A model generated the notes under the pieces. The model was not told where the DNA came from. It did no database searches and was given only the letters and a program-made list of their open reading frames with translations. From assembly GCA_028289455.1 (NCBI GenBank), contig JANQPN010000039.1, positions 162,102 through 226,101 of the forward strand: a stretch of DNA of 64,000 nucleotides. Reading direction: 5' to 3'. A program made the translations under genes and the position numbers. The DNA is from Wenzhouxiangellaceae bacterium (GTDB lineage Bacteria > Pseudomonadota > Gammaproteobacteria > Xanthomonadales > Wenzhouxiangellaceae). Within the stretch, counting starts at the first letter, position 1; the number at the start of each line of letters is the position of its first letter. Below, piece after piece: positions 9,001 to 16,655 of the stretch.

Positions 9001-11760
9001 AGGGAAATTAGCCTGGTTGCTACTAAGCAGGCCAACCCTGCCGTCAATCACCTGATCACATGAATTTGCACCTCGACAAACACGGACCCGGTAAGTTGAA
9101 CCAAGAAAATTATCGTTATTAAACTGGAAATTCCATTGTGGCTGCCAGGCTTCACCAACAATTACCTCATCAACCAGTTGCTCATTCAATTCTGCAATAA
9201 TTTGGAATTTAGATGGTTTGCCTGAAGTCGTATGGAAAATTCCCCAGGGATAAGACCAGTACAATTCTACTGAATCTTCAGCTGAGGTGAGCCATTGATA
9301 ACCCACATCTGTCACAGACCGCGGCCCGGTACCTGGTGAAACAACTAAAAACTGACCACTTTGTGCAGGGCTGGAACCTGCCAGGTTACTAGCGACAACA
9401 TTGATATCGTATAAATGGCCGACTTGACCCTGTAAACCGGTAACCTGAACACTATTGGTATTTGCTGACCCGGATTGAACAACTGCACCATCTTCCAGGA
9501 TCGTCCATTCATAAGTATCAACCGTACCGGTTGATGCTTCCCAGCTCAGTATATGACTGTCCACAAATTCAGCGGACTCAATACCACTACCCGAATTAAG
9601 AGATATGTTGCCTGGAATTGATGGTGGTGCAGTTTCCTGGATAATAACTATCCCACCGCTGCTTCCAGGGCCAGACATGGCTACGGCATCATCGCAGTTG
9701 TTTCCTGAAATCGGGCATGCGTATAAGCTCATAAACACAACGCTACGATCCGGCAGGAGCGGAATTGTTACTGCCTGGCTGTAACCTTCTGTAATTAAGA
9801 CCTGATCTTCAGTCGCAACAGTAAATACTTCTAGACGATACTCTGCAACACCTTGAATCGGCTGGCCGTTTTCATCTACATCGCTCCACTCAACTGTAAA
9901 CTGGCCATCGGTATCTAATGGAAAAACACCAATCACCCCTTCCGTACCGGTGGTATGCCGACCGAATACTTCCGGTAATTGCTGTGGACTGATTGCGATT
10001 GAAGTTGAACTGTTGGTCGGTATGCTGCACCCAGCTGCGTTGCAAGCCCTAACTCTGTAGTCAAGATATTGAAACTCAGATGCTGCTTGAGTAATGGTTT
10101 GATCAATACACGAAATGAGCGGACCGCCTGTAACCGATGTCCATGGTGCTGTACCTACCGGCTGCCAGCCCAGATTGGCTAATTTGTAATCCCACTCATA
10201 ATAGTCGACATCAGCCCCGGCTCCGCTCCAGCAAAATTGGAACTGGCCGTCTTCATCACGTGGTGGAGAAAAAGAAGGATTTTCGACGTTTGCGAATGAA
10301 GTACTGGAAGGCGCAGGTGGAGGCACTAACGGATTTTCGTAATACCCGGTGACGGTTACACGATCAAGCTCAGCACTGTTAATTCCATTGCTGGCGTTAT
10401 AAATAAAAGTATACCCAGCCTGATTTATCCAGCTTATGGGCTGAGAAATATTTTCACCGCAAAAAAGAGGCGTCGAAGCACCTTCCAAAAAAACACAAGA
10501 CTGAATGAGCGAAGGTTTTCCAGCAAGCGGATCGGTACGCATAGCATCAATTTGCGTGCTGCAGGTTCCCGTAGGCGAAGTCAAAATACATGGATTTGGT
10601 GAAGCCGTAATTACGCCAGTTAGAAACGAGTTCCTTTGAGCAATTGCATTTGTTTGAGTGGCGCCAGACCTTATTGAAGGTGCAGTCGCTCTATTGTCTG
10701 AAGGCTGAGGAGGCACACACAGAACCGAATCACTTTCATCAGTAATAGATCGAGTATTGAAATGACAGCGCTGTAGATTCAGTGCAGATTTACGTGTACC
10801 ACGTAAACCCGAATTTTTAATAAAATGTGTCTGTCGTTGTTCACCAGGAAAGGTTAAATCAGATGCTACCAAACTATCTAAAACCAGATCCATCAAACCA
10901 TCGTTATCAAAATCTGCTAACGATAAGTTAGAGATTTCTGCATTCCAGTTTAACCCCAACAGTTCATTGCTGATTTCAATAACACGGCGTTGATAATTAT
11001 TCTGCTTGCTTATTCCATTTTGCTGGCCTCCAACACTTGACAAAATTAAGCTATGTGGACGACCAGCGCCATTAATCTTCTGAACCAGGATGTCGTCTCG
11101 AAGATCACCATCAAAATCAGCTAAATGTAAAATATTTTCAGCTGCAGAAAGATCTATCCCTATATTTATTTGACTGGTTGATTCACGAGTAAACTTGCCT
11201 GAATCATCACTGTATGCAATATATCCCTTACCACCACGACGAGTCGGCTGCAGGATCAAATCAAACTGATAGTCGCCATTGATATCTGCCAGGTTCACTT
11301 TGAACGCTTTACGATTTGCACTCTGACTCAGCTGACTGAGATTGAACTGCTGATGATGCGACAATTGGAAATTTCCATTGGGGTTATTTTCAGGTTTGCG
11401 TGTATCGCTTAACAACAAATGAAAATCAGCATTTCCCAAAGGAACTATCAGCAGATCATCAAATCCATCACCATTGAAATCGGCTGCCAGGATTTGTGCC
11501 GAACTTGCAGACAATGAAACATTAGTGTCATAAATGCTTAACGGATAATTATGAAACCGTTCATTTGGCTGATGAAACGAGAATGAGATAAATGTCTCAT
11601 GAAACTCATCAAATGCTTGCAGCAATAGATCGGTACGTCCATCGCCATTAAAATCACCACCAATAGCTTTATGCGTGGCTGGGCTCCATGAATAAGACTG
11701 TGCCCATAATGGCGCCGCCATGAAGATCCAAAATAGAACCAAAATAATCCGTTGTTTCAT
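1..11760 (-). CDS. Giant secreted SpvB/RHS-repeat polymorphic toxin with YwqJ-like deaminase tip (3' end outside window)
   Basis: One frame is open without a stop from ATG at 11760 to the window edge, at least 3,920 codons. Residues 1-21 form a Sec signal peptide (MKQR, hydrophobic core, ending LWA-QS). FG-GAP repeats with DFNGDG-type loops follow (about 20-300), then fibronectin-like segments (about 450-1450). An SpvB module (about 1600-1650) carries YNIPILTVPGTGGLSPNVSL and NYNSRADNGPMGMGW. A second FG-GAP block (about 1900-2400) and YD/RHS repeats (about 2590-3500) come next. The RHS core has DPQLARFMQADP and LNRYSYVLNNPATYTD (about 3560-3598). The last ~320 residues form a variable tip with a KAALSRA-type helix and GLHAEVQAYNAVL (His 3883, Glu 3885), the H-A-E signature of YwqJ-type deaminase toxins. 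The expected downstream CxxC is off the window. Family knowledge: such tips deaminate nucleobases in target cells and are paired with an immunity gene, which would lie left of position 1. Substrate and export route are unknown. Confidence 0.85.
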   Translation of the reverse strand, partial: MKQRIILVLFWIFMAAPLWAQSYSWSPATHKAIGGDFNGDGRTDLLLQAFDEFHETFISFSFHQPNERFHNYPLSIYDTNVSLSASSAQILAADFNGDGFDDLLIVPLGNADFHLLLSDTRKPENNPNGNFQLSHHQQFNLSQLSQSANRKAFKVNLADINGDYQFDLILQPTRRGGKGYIAYSDDSGKFTRESTSQINIGIDLSAAENILHLADFDGDLRDDILVQKINGAGRPHSLILSSVGGQQNGISKQNNYQRRVIEISNELLGLNWNAEISNLSLADFDNDGLMDLVLDSLVASDLTFPGEQRQTHFIKNSGLRGTRKSALNLQRCHFNTRSITDESDSVLCVPPQPSDNRATAPSIRSGATQTNAIAQRNSFLTGVITASPNPCILTSPTGTCSTQIDAMRTDPLAGKPSLIQSCVFLEGASTPLFCGENISQPISWINQAGYTFIYNASNGINSAELDRVTVTGYYENPLVPPPAPSSTSFANVENPSFSPPRDEDGQFQFCWSGAGADVDYYEWDYKLANLGWQPVGTAPWTSVTGGPLISCIDQTITQAASEFQYLDYRVRACNAAGCSIPTNSSTSIAISPQQLPEVFGRHTTGTEGVIGVFPLDTDGQFTVEWSDVDENGQPIQGVAEYRLEVFTVATEDQVLITEGYSQAVTIPLLPDRSVVFMSLYACPISGNNCDDAVAMSGPGSSGGIVIIQETAPPSIPGNISLNSGSGIESAEFVDSHILSWEASTGTVDTYEWTILEDGAVVQSGSANTNSVQVTGLQGQVGHLYDINVVASNLAGSSPAQSGQFLVVSPGTGPRSVTDVGYQWLTSAEDSVELYWSYPWGIFHTTSGKPSKFQIIAELNEQLVDEVIVGEAWQPQWNFQFNNDNFLGSTYRVRVCRGANSCDQVIDGRVGLLSSNQANFPPPVLQGEMEITVGQGQSFEVDWSAVNDPEVDYYWVRERISGPASEVTLFYSTEAGHLLRRNQPGTYEYVVAACRRDREHGDSCGTSSTATKTVTVTDQSNPQEVLICESSYNNGDWTLAVEYDQNAFFSTNSTPDYFRAMPFPYGDPIELKVVEFENRFGYSLAGVTSGTWQVQACTGTGMCGAAQILEVDNQTVIDDSNNSCTPPTQTQGLGVANRGNTGTPGGPDQLPPGEWYDPDYAGTGWSFYWNSGIDPLQGIFGETYDLFAFWFTYEERDGVWTPVWLYSVLKLDQGSNDTYRGSLIYNEQLGGGATNVTNVGTMSVQFDVNTANTSQVLVRIPDINGINGFDGEPFPLYEPHRLSFAPTFEGNGENCPPWQNIPDNEIEHYRGMWSKAGTDDPLTDSFTALNWIQKYFESMVVPTYDADGSPIWFRGETIDCNATPTRNNTIDLYAVDEGFDPRETTPPDFFNGGDGLDRTFIGEINRRYFESAFEISEMSFNFDLSSYVGRDGSLTITDQSSTKDANFHRIDFRIEGEPLNSPANTCYLNDGQQICRVLLTWYSHDNFQDIEVYRCNVQGTACSFIAEDLWPTQIDFLDSISSLTQGNYFYELRNPLSGTNDESVIARSGILQVSNDPPPVPEVDMPPPPALMSEIPTLVEGPIAVGSMLGGFEVNSNGAATYNIPILTVPGTGGLSPNVSLNYNSRADNGPMGMGWAIAGTSIITRCGQTVIHDGIPSAVTFNSQDRLCLDGQRLMNITHSDPNNYWLTDSEYRTELDQFARVSWVTPDEGGDYLLVELPNGSKSTYGRLENSRVIGHPGTDLYAWAQDTLKDSSGNFIRYKYIKFGGTQTVEFYLHKIRYTGHDADGDFEGDAVGDTEHEPFAEIVFDYETTNRTDVFTRYIGGAEFRQTRRLLRVVSSSQRNGNGDQITLRHYTPTYAVDGVGRSIVTEIQECGFDSSNTVSQGQMSCFAPTKFDWLESKTAINGSNQIVGLPQALNISSIRAVDFNGTGRQDLIYVDSIFTNNGPESTFAGALADLASTGVDVDFSNVLGLSTLFQFETDQIFEQGGRWAIMDYDANGFQDIIIGTYTIDEAGETVASSWQAIRWDGTNAELVENLGNLPPSTVTGRDPFVSASQIQVQDINADGYPDLIYQANDVLVKLGLYVSLHRGRVDPTDPDQSVFAEPVRIAEPVVEIPEGAEPLDSGPPGNRMRVRTADYNGDGAADFLAKYSQRLCPEDQSQQCSDPITFQCNIGGNDQAFCHSQWYVYIADGQGGFAPPEAIARSTECEADTCNTSLPLVDDDKVQLVDVNNDGLADLLYADQQGVDPSMPDDAVWKYRLNDGLGVAGMPDINIGEIPEGQSLRLVDIDGNGFLDLLYPDPTVAADSDSRTWVVRYWQHDGYQPVESTNIQAGDIVDDQDTSLFLDANGDGRTDHLFIDREPGVAATMANLVLGNDSSTDPGMNDEFMARNVINHITDGLDAEITIGYLPMSDRNVYTRSTNANQIDHCRYIIDSSLQANCQRTAVYDLILPVYLVSDVVTTAPAVDLSVDSDDNIIVNTPTEENFQQYYYQGAKLQGGGRGLLGFAINASYNLQNQLLSSSRLEQVFPVIGRPLQTRSEALQGMAADNPFPPSIGGAPDFDQNIDPCLDDPMNPVCDPCFGSMDCEPLRATGESGVVVINESSNIWAVKSSPADISNQALFPYATHVEQHSYDLVSGNLLLNTLTEIESVDDYGNPLDLYTDYVRVDDSTALRQSTSNLFENRTDTRWQLGLLNRVTVTSNRDDELVCVLATLPSVNDDCIARTISYTYDLATGLLEEETLEPDGQDRIKLSTSYSIDAYGNVTGTTIRNNNNIILRSNSLTYDDLHRLPVEQTNSYGQRVSSVFLNLYGNPLLIDDIDRVGTILTYDRMGRVYSSYNETGAWSNINYLNGPGFECPNIPGAETWSRIQSESGGNGLTTICIDQLGREIRTVEQPFDGLSATHANEFIYTDTYYDSVGRVSRISEPYFSGASENIVWNDVVYDQLSRPVLRSNANREKAWFEYDGLVTNFMDARGVLHAQQRNILGEISQVTDDVGGANQAVTSYEYNAVGDLIQVTDPEGHSQYLTYNVRGHRITLDDPDLGVLGYRFTALGELQRQFARRPSGGGELIEYSYDLLGRTVVRNDYQDADDINDTSPGGLVDHAVWVFNNQAAPVNPVEIESIGKLTSEYVERAGETPFSRGYIYDGLGRVKQINTTIIRDLGVGDNGESFVERFTYGSYSRLFQAFNVLGNNSGQQYHFTPRGYLESIRESANSSIGYAAYEDLNARGQVERLRYGNNQITRNGYDAIGRLTSIDTGGFGFNSEVQNLNYTYDELGNLKIRDDQRAEQKETFLYDALSRLRSVTYENSTGAQVVTQSLRYDRSGNILCRQADSACTSNPNVANYLYGQGSAGPHAATQYTDDNNVQFTYQYDFKGNQISRIGDNNETRDVTYSIFDKPISIADGNGRVTEFAYGTDRARYLRQDVLNGVLLGETVYVGNVEVVTRLNQLREFRRNIAGVAIATSTSFNSANPELVYTHRDHLNSVDTFTDSDGDVVNYSTGEGRLSFDAFGNRRDPENWLNTSYTIPQDINLLTQYGFTDQEHVDDLGFIHYNGRIYDPQLARFMQADPVVQFPLFGQSLNRYSYVLNNPATYTDSSGFEIDDGGSGIVIGFNAGIPVFGNSRPLERDPFILISFEGALLQVDVDVVDTALQSRDITPEQLFGMQIGGVFDFTTTGIVEGIEAPNILAEAIGNLFSFAYRIDGSQVNFFTRTALSKGEAFDNNVAALTLLVPAAPAVSAGASGTSRLVSAISARFKTIFGRLTSKFDLRSRLIREAADIIANSSQNQLRAKAALSRARVAGTSIETRSFTNLKGSVTNFPGIRRIDNDFFEVVDEDAFIDRITQLFAQEINILTPQVRARILDFVRGRQLSTGDGIPGLHAEVQAYNAVLRQIQNLRQVPLDINIQIGTIKLGKTSS
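961..1140 (-). other. RHS core end and junction with variable toxin tip
   Basis: Minus-strand translation gives FTDQEHVDDLGFIHYNGRIY, DPQLARFMQADP and SLNRYSYVLNNPATYTDSS. This matches the conserved C-terminal RHS core, where RHS proteins normally self-cleave or end and strain-variable tips begin. Everything encoded between 960 and 1 is therefore the candidate polymorphic C-terminal module. Confidence 0.8.
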
Positions 11761-12007
11761 ATTCATTGCCTAATGCTGTAGTTATCAAGCTGTATCAAAT
11801 CCAGAATCAGCAAATTGCCAAAATGAATAATCAACAGCACAAATCCTTCTCAAAACGGCCACGCACATGCTTGGCCTGTTCTGCCTTGTTTCTATTACGC
11901 GTAGTCGAAGGAAAAAGTGGTTCAATGAATTTTTTGCAGAGGAACAAAACCCAGCAATATGGTTATACTTAACTATTTATAGAATCCTGCCGTTGGGGAG
12001 CTTTGTC

Positions 12008-14695
12008 ATGAAATGTTTTCTCATTGCCTGTTTACTGCTGGTGACTGCCTCAGCACTGCATGCCCAAACCACCGTATTCGTCGATCCAGCCCTGGGCTGC
12101 AACGGCCAGACCCCCTGTTTCGCCACCATTCAGCAGGGCGTAAATAGTGCCGGTGGTGGGGATTCCACAGTGAATATTTTCCCGGGCACTTACAACGAAA
12201 GCGTCGACATCAGCCTGATGGGCACTACCGGGGGATTGATGCAGGGCAATCTAATACTTCAGGGTGTGGATGCAGTGGGCAGCCCTTCGGTTGGGCTGGC
12301 GAATATTTCAGGTACCGGTGGCGTGCTGGGCGAAGCAATCTGGAATTCCGTGAATCCGTTTCCTTTTGGACTGACGGTTAACGGAATCAACATCACTTCA
12401 GCCAGTACCGATGCCATGGATATCGAAGGCATCAGCGGTGCAGTAACCCTAACTGATCTAGAGGCCACCAATGCGCTTTTTGACGGCATCGATATCCGTG
12501 CACAGGGAAACGTCACCCTGACCCGGGTGAATGCTGACGGCAACGGCAATGACGGCATTCAAATTGTGGTTGAAGATGCAGGCAATGTAATCATCACCGA
12601 TTCCACAGCCAGTAATAATACTTCTGATAATGACCCATCGGTTGAGGACGACGACGACGGTATCGCAATCGATCTGCATGATGGTTTTATCCAATTGACC
12701 AATGTGACCGTCGCCGACAATGGCGATGACGGCATTCGTATCAGACCGTTCAGTACCTTTTCTCTTATCACAGATCCGGACACTGGTCTGCTGGTAGTCG
12801 ACGATACCGATTTTGACTTCAGCACCATTTCATCCATCACGCTCGATAATGTCCTGATGAGTGGTAACGGCAGCCAAAGTGCAGAAACAGGCGACGGGAT
12901 TAATGTTAGAAATGTTTTTGAAATTAATTTCTTTGACGGCGTGGCCGACCGGACTGTGAGAAATTACGGAAGCATTATCGATATCGATATACTTTTCAGT
13001 ATTGCTGAAGACAACGGCAGTGATGGCTTCCAACTGGAAGCCACGACCAACGGTGATGTCACTGTTATGGACACCATATCCCGGCGCAACGGTACTGATG
13101 GCTACGAAATCAACAGCGGCGAGGTTCCCAGTCTCAGTCCAACTTCGGATGATATTTCCAATTATACTATTGCCACTTTAGATACCTTAACCATGATCCG
13201 GTCACAGGCCATTGATAATGATAATGACGGGTTCCAACTGGAATCTGAAGATGGCCCAAATTCCAGGGAACTGGTCAACAACATTACTTTGCAAGACACA
13301 GTGGCCAGCGGAAACGGTGCTGTGGGTACATCAGATGGTTACGAACTGGGTGCTCTTAATCAGGTCAGCCTGACCAGAGTCACTGCCATTAATAACGGAG
13401 GGCCTGATGATTCCTCTGGTGATGGTATTGAAATCGGTTCAGGCGCAGATGCCAATTATACCCCGCAAACCATCATCGCCAATGATATTGTTGCGATCAA
13501 CAACTCCGATGACAACCTGGAATTTCAGGCATTCGGCAATATAACGGTTTCATCGGTCATAGCTCGTGATAACTCCTCACCCAATGATGAAGATGACGGC
13601 ATCGAACTGGAGACCATTGACGGCGGCAATATCCTGTTGCGTGACTGCAATGTCTCCGGCATGTTTGGTGACGGCCTGGACTTAAACGCAAGAAACGGTG
13701 GCAGCATCACCGTGCTTCGCTGCAATGTAACCGGTAATGCCCAGGATGGTATCGATACGGTTAAAAGCAGTGAAGACGACGGTACGATCTCTGCGGATGG
13801 AGCCAACAACAGTGCTGTGAATATTCAATCCGTATTTGTCAGCGGCAATGGTGATGACGGTATCCAAACCGCCTCACTGATGGGGCCGGTGACCATTGCC
13901 GGCAGCTGCGTCGATGGCGAACCCAGCAGCGGGATATTTGTCATGCAGACAGCCGGTGATCTCAACATAACCGACAGCGCCACCCTGGCAAATTCTGGTG
14001 AAGGTATCCGCCTGCGCGATCTGAATGCTGGAACCTACAGCATTGACGGCAACAATATAGCCGGGAATACCAATGGTATTTTCAGCGACAGTTTCGGTAC
14101 TATCGATGCCAGCGGCAGCTTCTGGGGCAATGCCACCGGCCCCACTGATCCAGCCAACCCCGGCGGAACCGGCGACAGCATCATCGATGGCAGCAACGGT
14201 GGTATCGGCATTGTTAACTTCACGCCATTTTTGACTACCCCCGCTCCGTTTGCACCTGACTGCACACCGGTCGTAACTGATTTACCGGATATTCCCGATT
14301 TGGCCATCACTAAAACCGGCACAGGCGGTTTTGAAGGAATACAAGTCACCTATACCATCACAGTTACCAATCCAGGCACAGTTGATGTGATCGGCGCCAC
14401 AGTTACAGATATTCTCCCTGCTAATTTGAATAATGCGAACTGGAGCTGTCTTGCCACCGGCGGCGCAGCCTGTACTGCAAACGGCAGTGGAGACATTTCC
14501 GACACAGCTGATATACCGGTCGGCGGCAGCCTGGTTTACACCCTGACAGCCGATATTCTGGCCCTGGAAGGTGAGACGGTTACCAACACAGCCACCGTGG
14601 CCACACCGGCAGGCGTCGTGGATGGCATTCCACCCAATAACTCCGCTACGGATTCCTTTCTCAGCGGGCTGTTTATTGATGGGTTTGAGGGATAA
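12008..14695 (+). CDS. Secreted right-handed beta-helix protein with C-terminal DUF11 domain
   Basis: 895 aa. I chose ATG at 12008 because it opens a clean signal peptide (MKCFLIACLLLVTASALHAQ); an upstream in-frame ATG at 11867 adds only non-signal sequence. Residues 25-750 show the irregular N-x-G-x-D-G-I/F repeat texture of pectate-lyase-fold beta-helices, with many NGDDGI and GNDGIQ turns. Residues about 764-880 are a DUF11 domain (DLAITKTG ... VTYTITVTNPG). The protein ends FIDGFEG, a short acidic Phe-Glu tail that recurs in another secreted protein here (39423-40664). It is divergent from the giant toxin-like gene, sharing a 247-bp spacer. I infer an extracellular or surface-attached carbohydrate-binding or adhesive protein; no catalytic residues can be identified by eye. 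Confidence 0.85.
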   Translation: MKCFLIACLLLVTASALHAQTTVFVDPALGCNGQTPCFATIQQGVNSAGGGDSTVNIFPGTYNESVDISLMGTTGGLMQGNLILQGVDAVGSPSVGLANISGTGGVLGEAIWNSVNPFPFGLTVNGINITSASTDAMDIEGISGAVTLTDLEATNALFDGIDIRAQGNVTLTRVNADGNGNDGIQIVVEDAGNVIITDSTASNNTSDNDPSVEDDDDGIAIDLHDGFIQLTNVTVADNGDDGIRIRPFSTFSLITDPDTGLLVVDDTDFDFSTISSITLDNVLMSGNGSQSAETGDGINVRNVFEINFFDGVADRTVRNYGSIIDIDILFSIAEDNGSDGFQLEATTNGDVTVMDTISRRNGTDGYEINSGEVPSLSPTSDDISNYTIATLDTLTMIRSQAIDNDNDGFQLESEDGPNSRELVNNITLQDTVASGNGAVGTSDGYELGALNQVSLTRVTAINNGGPDDSSGDGIEIGSGADANYTPQTIIANDIVAINNSDDNLEFQAFGNITVSSVIARDNSSPNDEDDGIELETIDGGNILLRDCNVSGMFGDGLDLNARNGGSITVLRCNVTGNAQDGIDTVKSSEDDGTISADGANNSAVNIQSVFVSGNGDDGIQTASLMGPVTIAGSCVDGEPSSGIFVMQTAGDLNITDSATLANSGEGIRLRDLNAGTYSIDGNNIAGNTNGIFSDSFGTIDASGSFWGNATGPTDPANPGGTGDSIIDGSNGGIGIVNFTPFLTTPAPFAPDCTPVVTDLPDIPDLAITKTGTGGFEGIQVTYTITVTNPGTVDVIGATVTDILPANLNNANWSCLATGGAACTANGSGDISDTADIPVGGSLVYTLTADILALEGETVTNTATVATPAGVVDGIPPNNSATDSFLSGLFIDGFEG

Positions 14696-14738
14696 ACAGC
14701 TCATCAAAATATAGCGGTTCTGCCTATACCCGCCTAAC

Positions 14739-14805
14739 TGTAAGAGCGCACATGTGCGCGACCGGCTTTGATGTGGATCTGGTCGCACACATGTGTGCTG
14801 CTACA
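14739..14805. repeat. REP/BIME-like inverted pair
   Basis: Two 25-nt arms face each other across a 17-nt spacer: 14739-14763 and 14781-14805. They match at 21 of 25 positions when one is reverse-complemented. Each arm carries its own inner palindrome, GCGCACATGTGCGC (14746-14759) and GCACACATGTGTGC (14785-14798). The TGTAAGAGCGCACATGTGCG pattern resembles extragenic palindromes of Pseudomonas and Lysobacterales that are spread by RAYT transposases. It sits between the beta-helix gene and the next gene. No other copy was noticed in the window. Confidence 0.75.
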
Positions 14806-14839
14806 AACCGATAACACTGCATGCGATTCAAATAGTTAT

Positions 14840-16624
14840 ATGAGCATTGCACCGATAATGCGATATGTACTGCTGGCAGTAGTCGCCCTTAGCAGCAGCT
14901 GTCATGCCCCTCCCCCCTGGATATCAGCTTCAAATTGCCCGACAACTGATTTATCGCCTGCTATTCTTAATCAGCTGTTTACCAGCATTGATCAAGGCAA
15001 ACGCCAAATCCAAATAAACGATCTTTCTTCAAATACGACATTCTGTATTGCTTTTGTTACTGCTTCAGATAACAGTTACAACACGAAAGTCACCATGGGT
15101 AAAGGCAACGGCATCAACAAAGCGGTTGCAGATGCAATCAGGCAGTTTCCACAGCAACACCTCATCAGCAGCCGGCACTTTAAGTTGGACCTGGTTGATC
15201 AGGTGGTGGAGGTTGACATCAACAACACCCTTCTCCGACCGCGCAGCCTGTGGGGACTGGCCACAGGCTCAGATCAGCAAACTGCCCTGCTTCCTGATGA
15301 GGTGCTGGCCGGCCGAATTATCAGCAATGCAATGGAATACCGTCCGGACAGACTGGTGAGTTGGCTTGAATGGAACCCGGAGCGCTTGTCCGACAATGAT
15401 CCGGTATGGCAATACCGCTTCAGCACCCGCAGCTGGTATTGGCACGCAGACGAAGCCAAGCCGTTATATCGTGGCCATTTTCTGGCATTCGACTTAAGTG
15501 AGCAGGCTTTGCTTGAGTCAATCAGTGAGGCTGCTGACTATCTGACCCGCTCAATTGATGAAGACGGCCGTTTTGTCTACAACTACCTGCCCAAAACCGA
15601 TCAGGAAGGCAGCGGTTACAACATTCTGCGGCATGCCGGTACGCTGTATTCCTTGCTGGAATGGTATCAGGAGAGGCCGAATCCAGAACTGTTGGCAGCA
15701 GTGGAGCGTGGACTGAATTATTTATGGCGTCAGACAGGTCATTGTCAGGGCGCTGATGTCATGCGAATTGCAGATTTGATCTGTATCGTCGAGGACGGCG
15801 AAATCAAGCTGGGCGGCAATGCCTTGGCTGTTCTTGCCATGACTGAACACCATCGCATCACCAATGATCCACGCTGGCTGGAACCGGCCACAGCTCTGGC
15901 TGGATGGTTGCTGCACAATCAATCCGAATCAGGTGAGTTCAGCCCGCACAAATGGCTGTTCCCATCCGGCGAGGCCTCTGATTTTGTTTCCGGTTACTAC
16001 CCGGGCGAAGCCCTTTACGCACTTACCCGTCTGTACCAGAGCGATCCTGACACAAGATGGTTGGATGCTGCCAATCGCGGCGCAGACTGGTTGATCAATG
16101 TTCGTGATGCAGGAAAGTCCGTGGATCAACTGGATCACGATCACTGGCTGATGTATGCACTGTGGGAGCTGCATCAGCTGTCCACGCATCCGGATTACCT
16201 GCAGCATGCTTTCCGAATTACCGATGCCATTCTGAGTAGTCAGAATCTTGAGCTGCCAGTCAACAATTCCGGTGAGTTCGACTGGCATGGCAGCTATTAC
16301 CGTCCTCCACGCACTACCCCGACCGCCACCCGCTCGGAAGCACTGATCAATGCCGCCAGGCTGGCAGCCGATACCGGCAATCAAAAGTTCCCCGCGATTG
16401 CCAACGGCTTATGTGCAGCCACCCGTTTTCAACTGCAGACCCAGTTTCGGCCGGAAAACAGCCTTTATCTGCCTAATCCTAAACGCGCCCTGGGCGGGTT
16501 TCATCGTGGGTTGGAAACTTTCGGCACACGGATTGATTATGTCCAACATAACATCAGTGCCATGCTTGGTATGGTTAATCTGCAGCGGGCCGACTTGATT
16601 GATTGCAGTAGTCGCCAACCTTAA
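14840..16624 (+). CDS. Secreted alpha/alpha-barrel (six-hairpin glycosidase-like) protein
   Basis: 594 aa from ATG 14840; 14858 (MRYVLL) is an equally possible start. An earlier in-frame ATG at 14768 is unlikely because it lies inside the REP-like repeat. The N-terminus is a signal peptide ending near SSSCHA; the Cys lacks a good lipobox. From about residue 240 the sequence shows repeating helical hairpins with Trp/Tyr-rich turns: SGYNILRHAGTLYSLLEWY, NALAVLAMTEH, YYPGEALYALTRLY, DHDHWLMYALWEL and RSEALINAARLA. This texture is typical of alpha/alpha-toroid glycoside hydrolases and polysaccharide lyases. The N-terminal ~200 residues are not recognised. It lies 31 bp before deoB without a clear terminator, so read-through into the deo operon is possible, but a functional link is unproven. 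Confidence 0.7.
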   Translation: MSIAPIMRYVLLAVVALSSSCHAPPPWISASNCPTTDLSPAILNQLFTSIDQGKRQIQINDLSSNTTFCIAFVTASDNSYNTKVTMGKGNGINKAVADAIRQFPQQHLISSRHFKLDLVDQVVEVDINNTLLRPRSLWGLATGSDQQTALLPDEVLAGRIISNAMEYRPDRLVSWLEWNPERLSDNDPVWQYRFSTRSWYWHADEAKPLYRGHFLAFDLSEQALLESISEAADYLTRSIDEDGRFVYNYLPKTDQEGSGYNILRHAGTLYSLLEWYQERPNPELLAAVERGLNYLWRQTGHCQGADVMRIADLICIVEDGEIKLGGNALAVLAMTEHHRITNDPRWLEPATALAGWLLHNQSESGEFSPHKWLFPSGEASDFVSGYYPGEALYALTRLYQSDPDTRWLDAANRGADWLINVRDAGKSVDQLDHDHWLMYALWELHQLSTHPDYLQHAFRITDAILSSQNLELPVNNSGEFDWHGSYYRPPRTTPTATRSEALINAARLAADTGNQKFPAIANGLCAATRFQLQTQFRPENSLYLPNPKRALGGFHRGLETFGTRIDYVQHNISAMLGMVNLQRADLIDCSSRQP

Positions 16625-16655
16625 ACCGGACACCTGGTTCGGTTAAAATCCAGGG

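Noticed and set aside
11766..11972. 68-codon plus-strand frame upstream of the beta-helix gene
   Set aside because: No signal, no good ribosome-binding site, and it overlaps the 5' leader of a better-supported gene.
16625..16655. AACCG...CGGTT hairpin before deoB as a terminator
   Set aside because: The stem is only 5 bp and there is no T-run; too weak to call.
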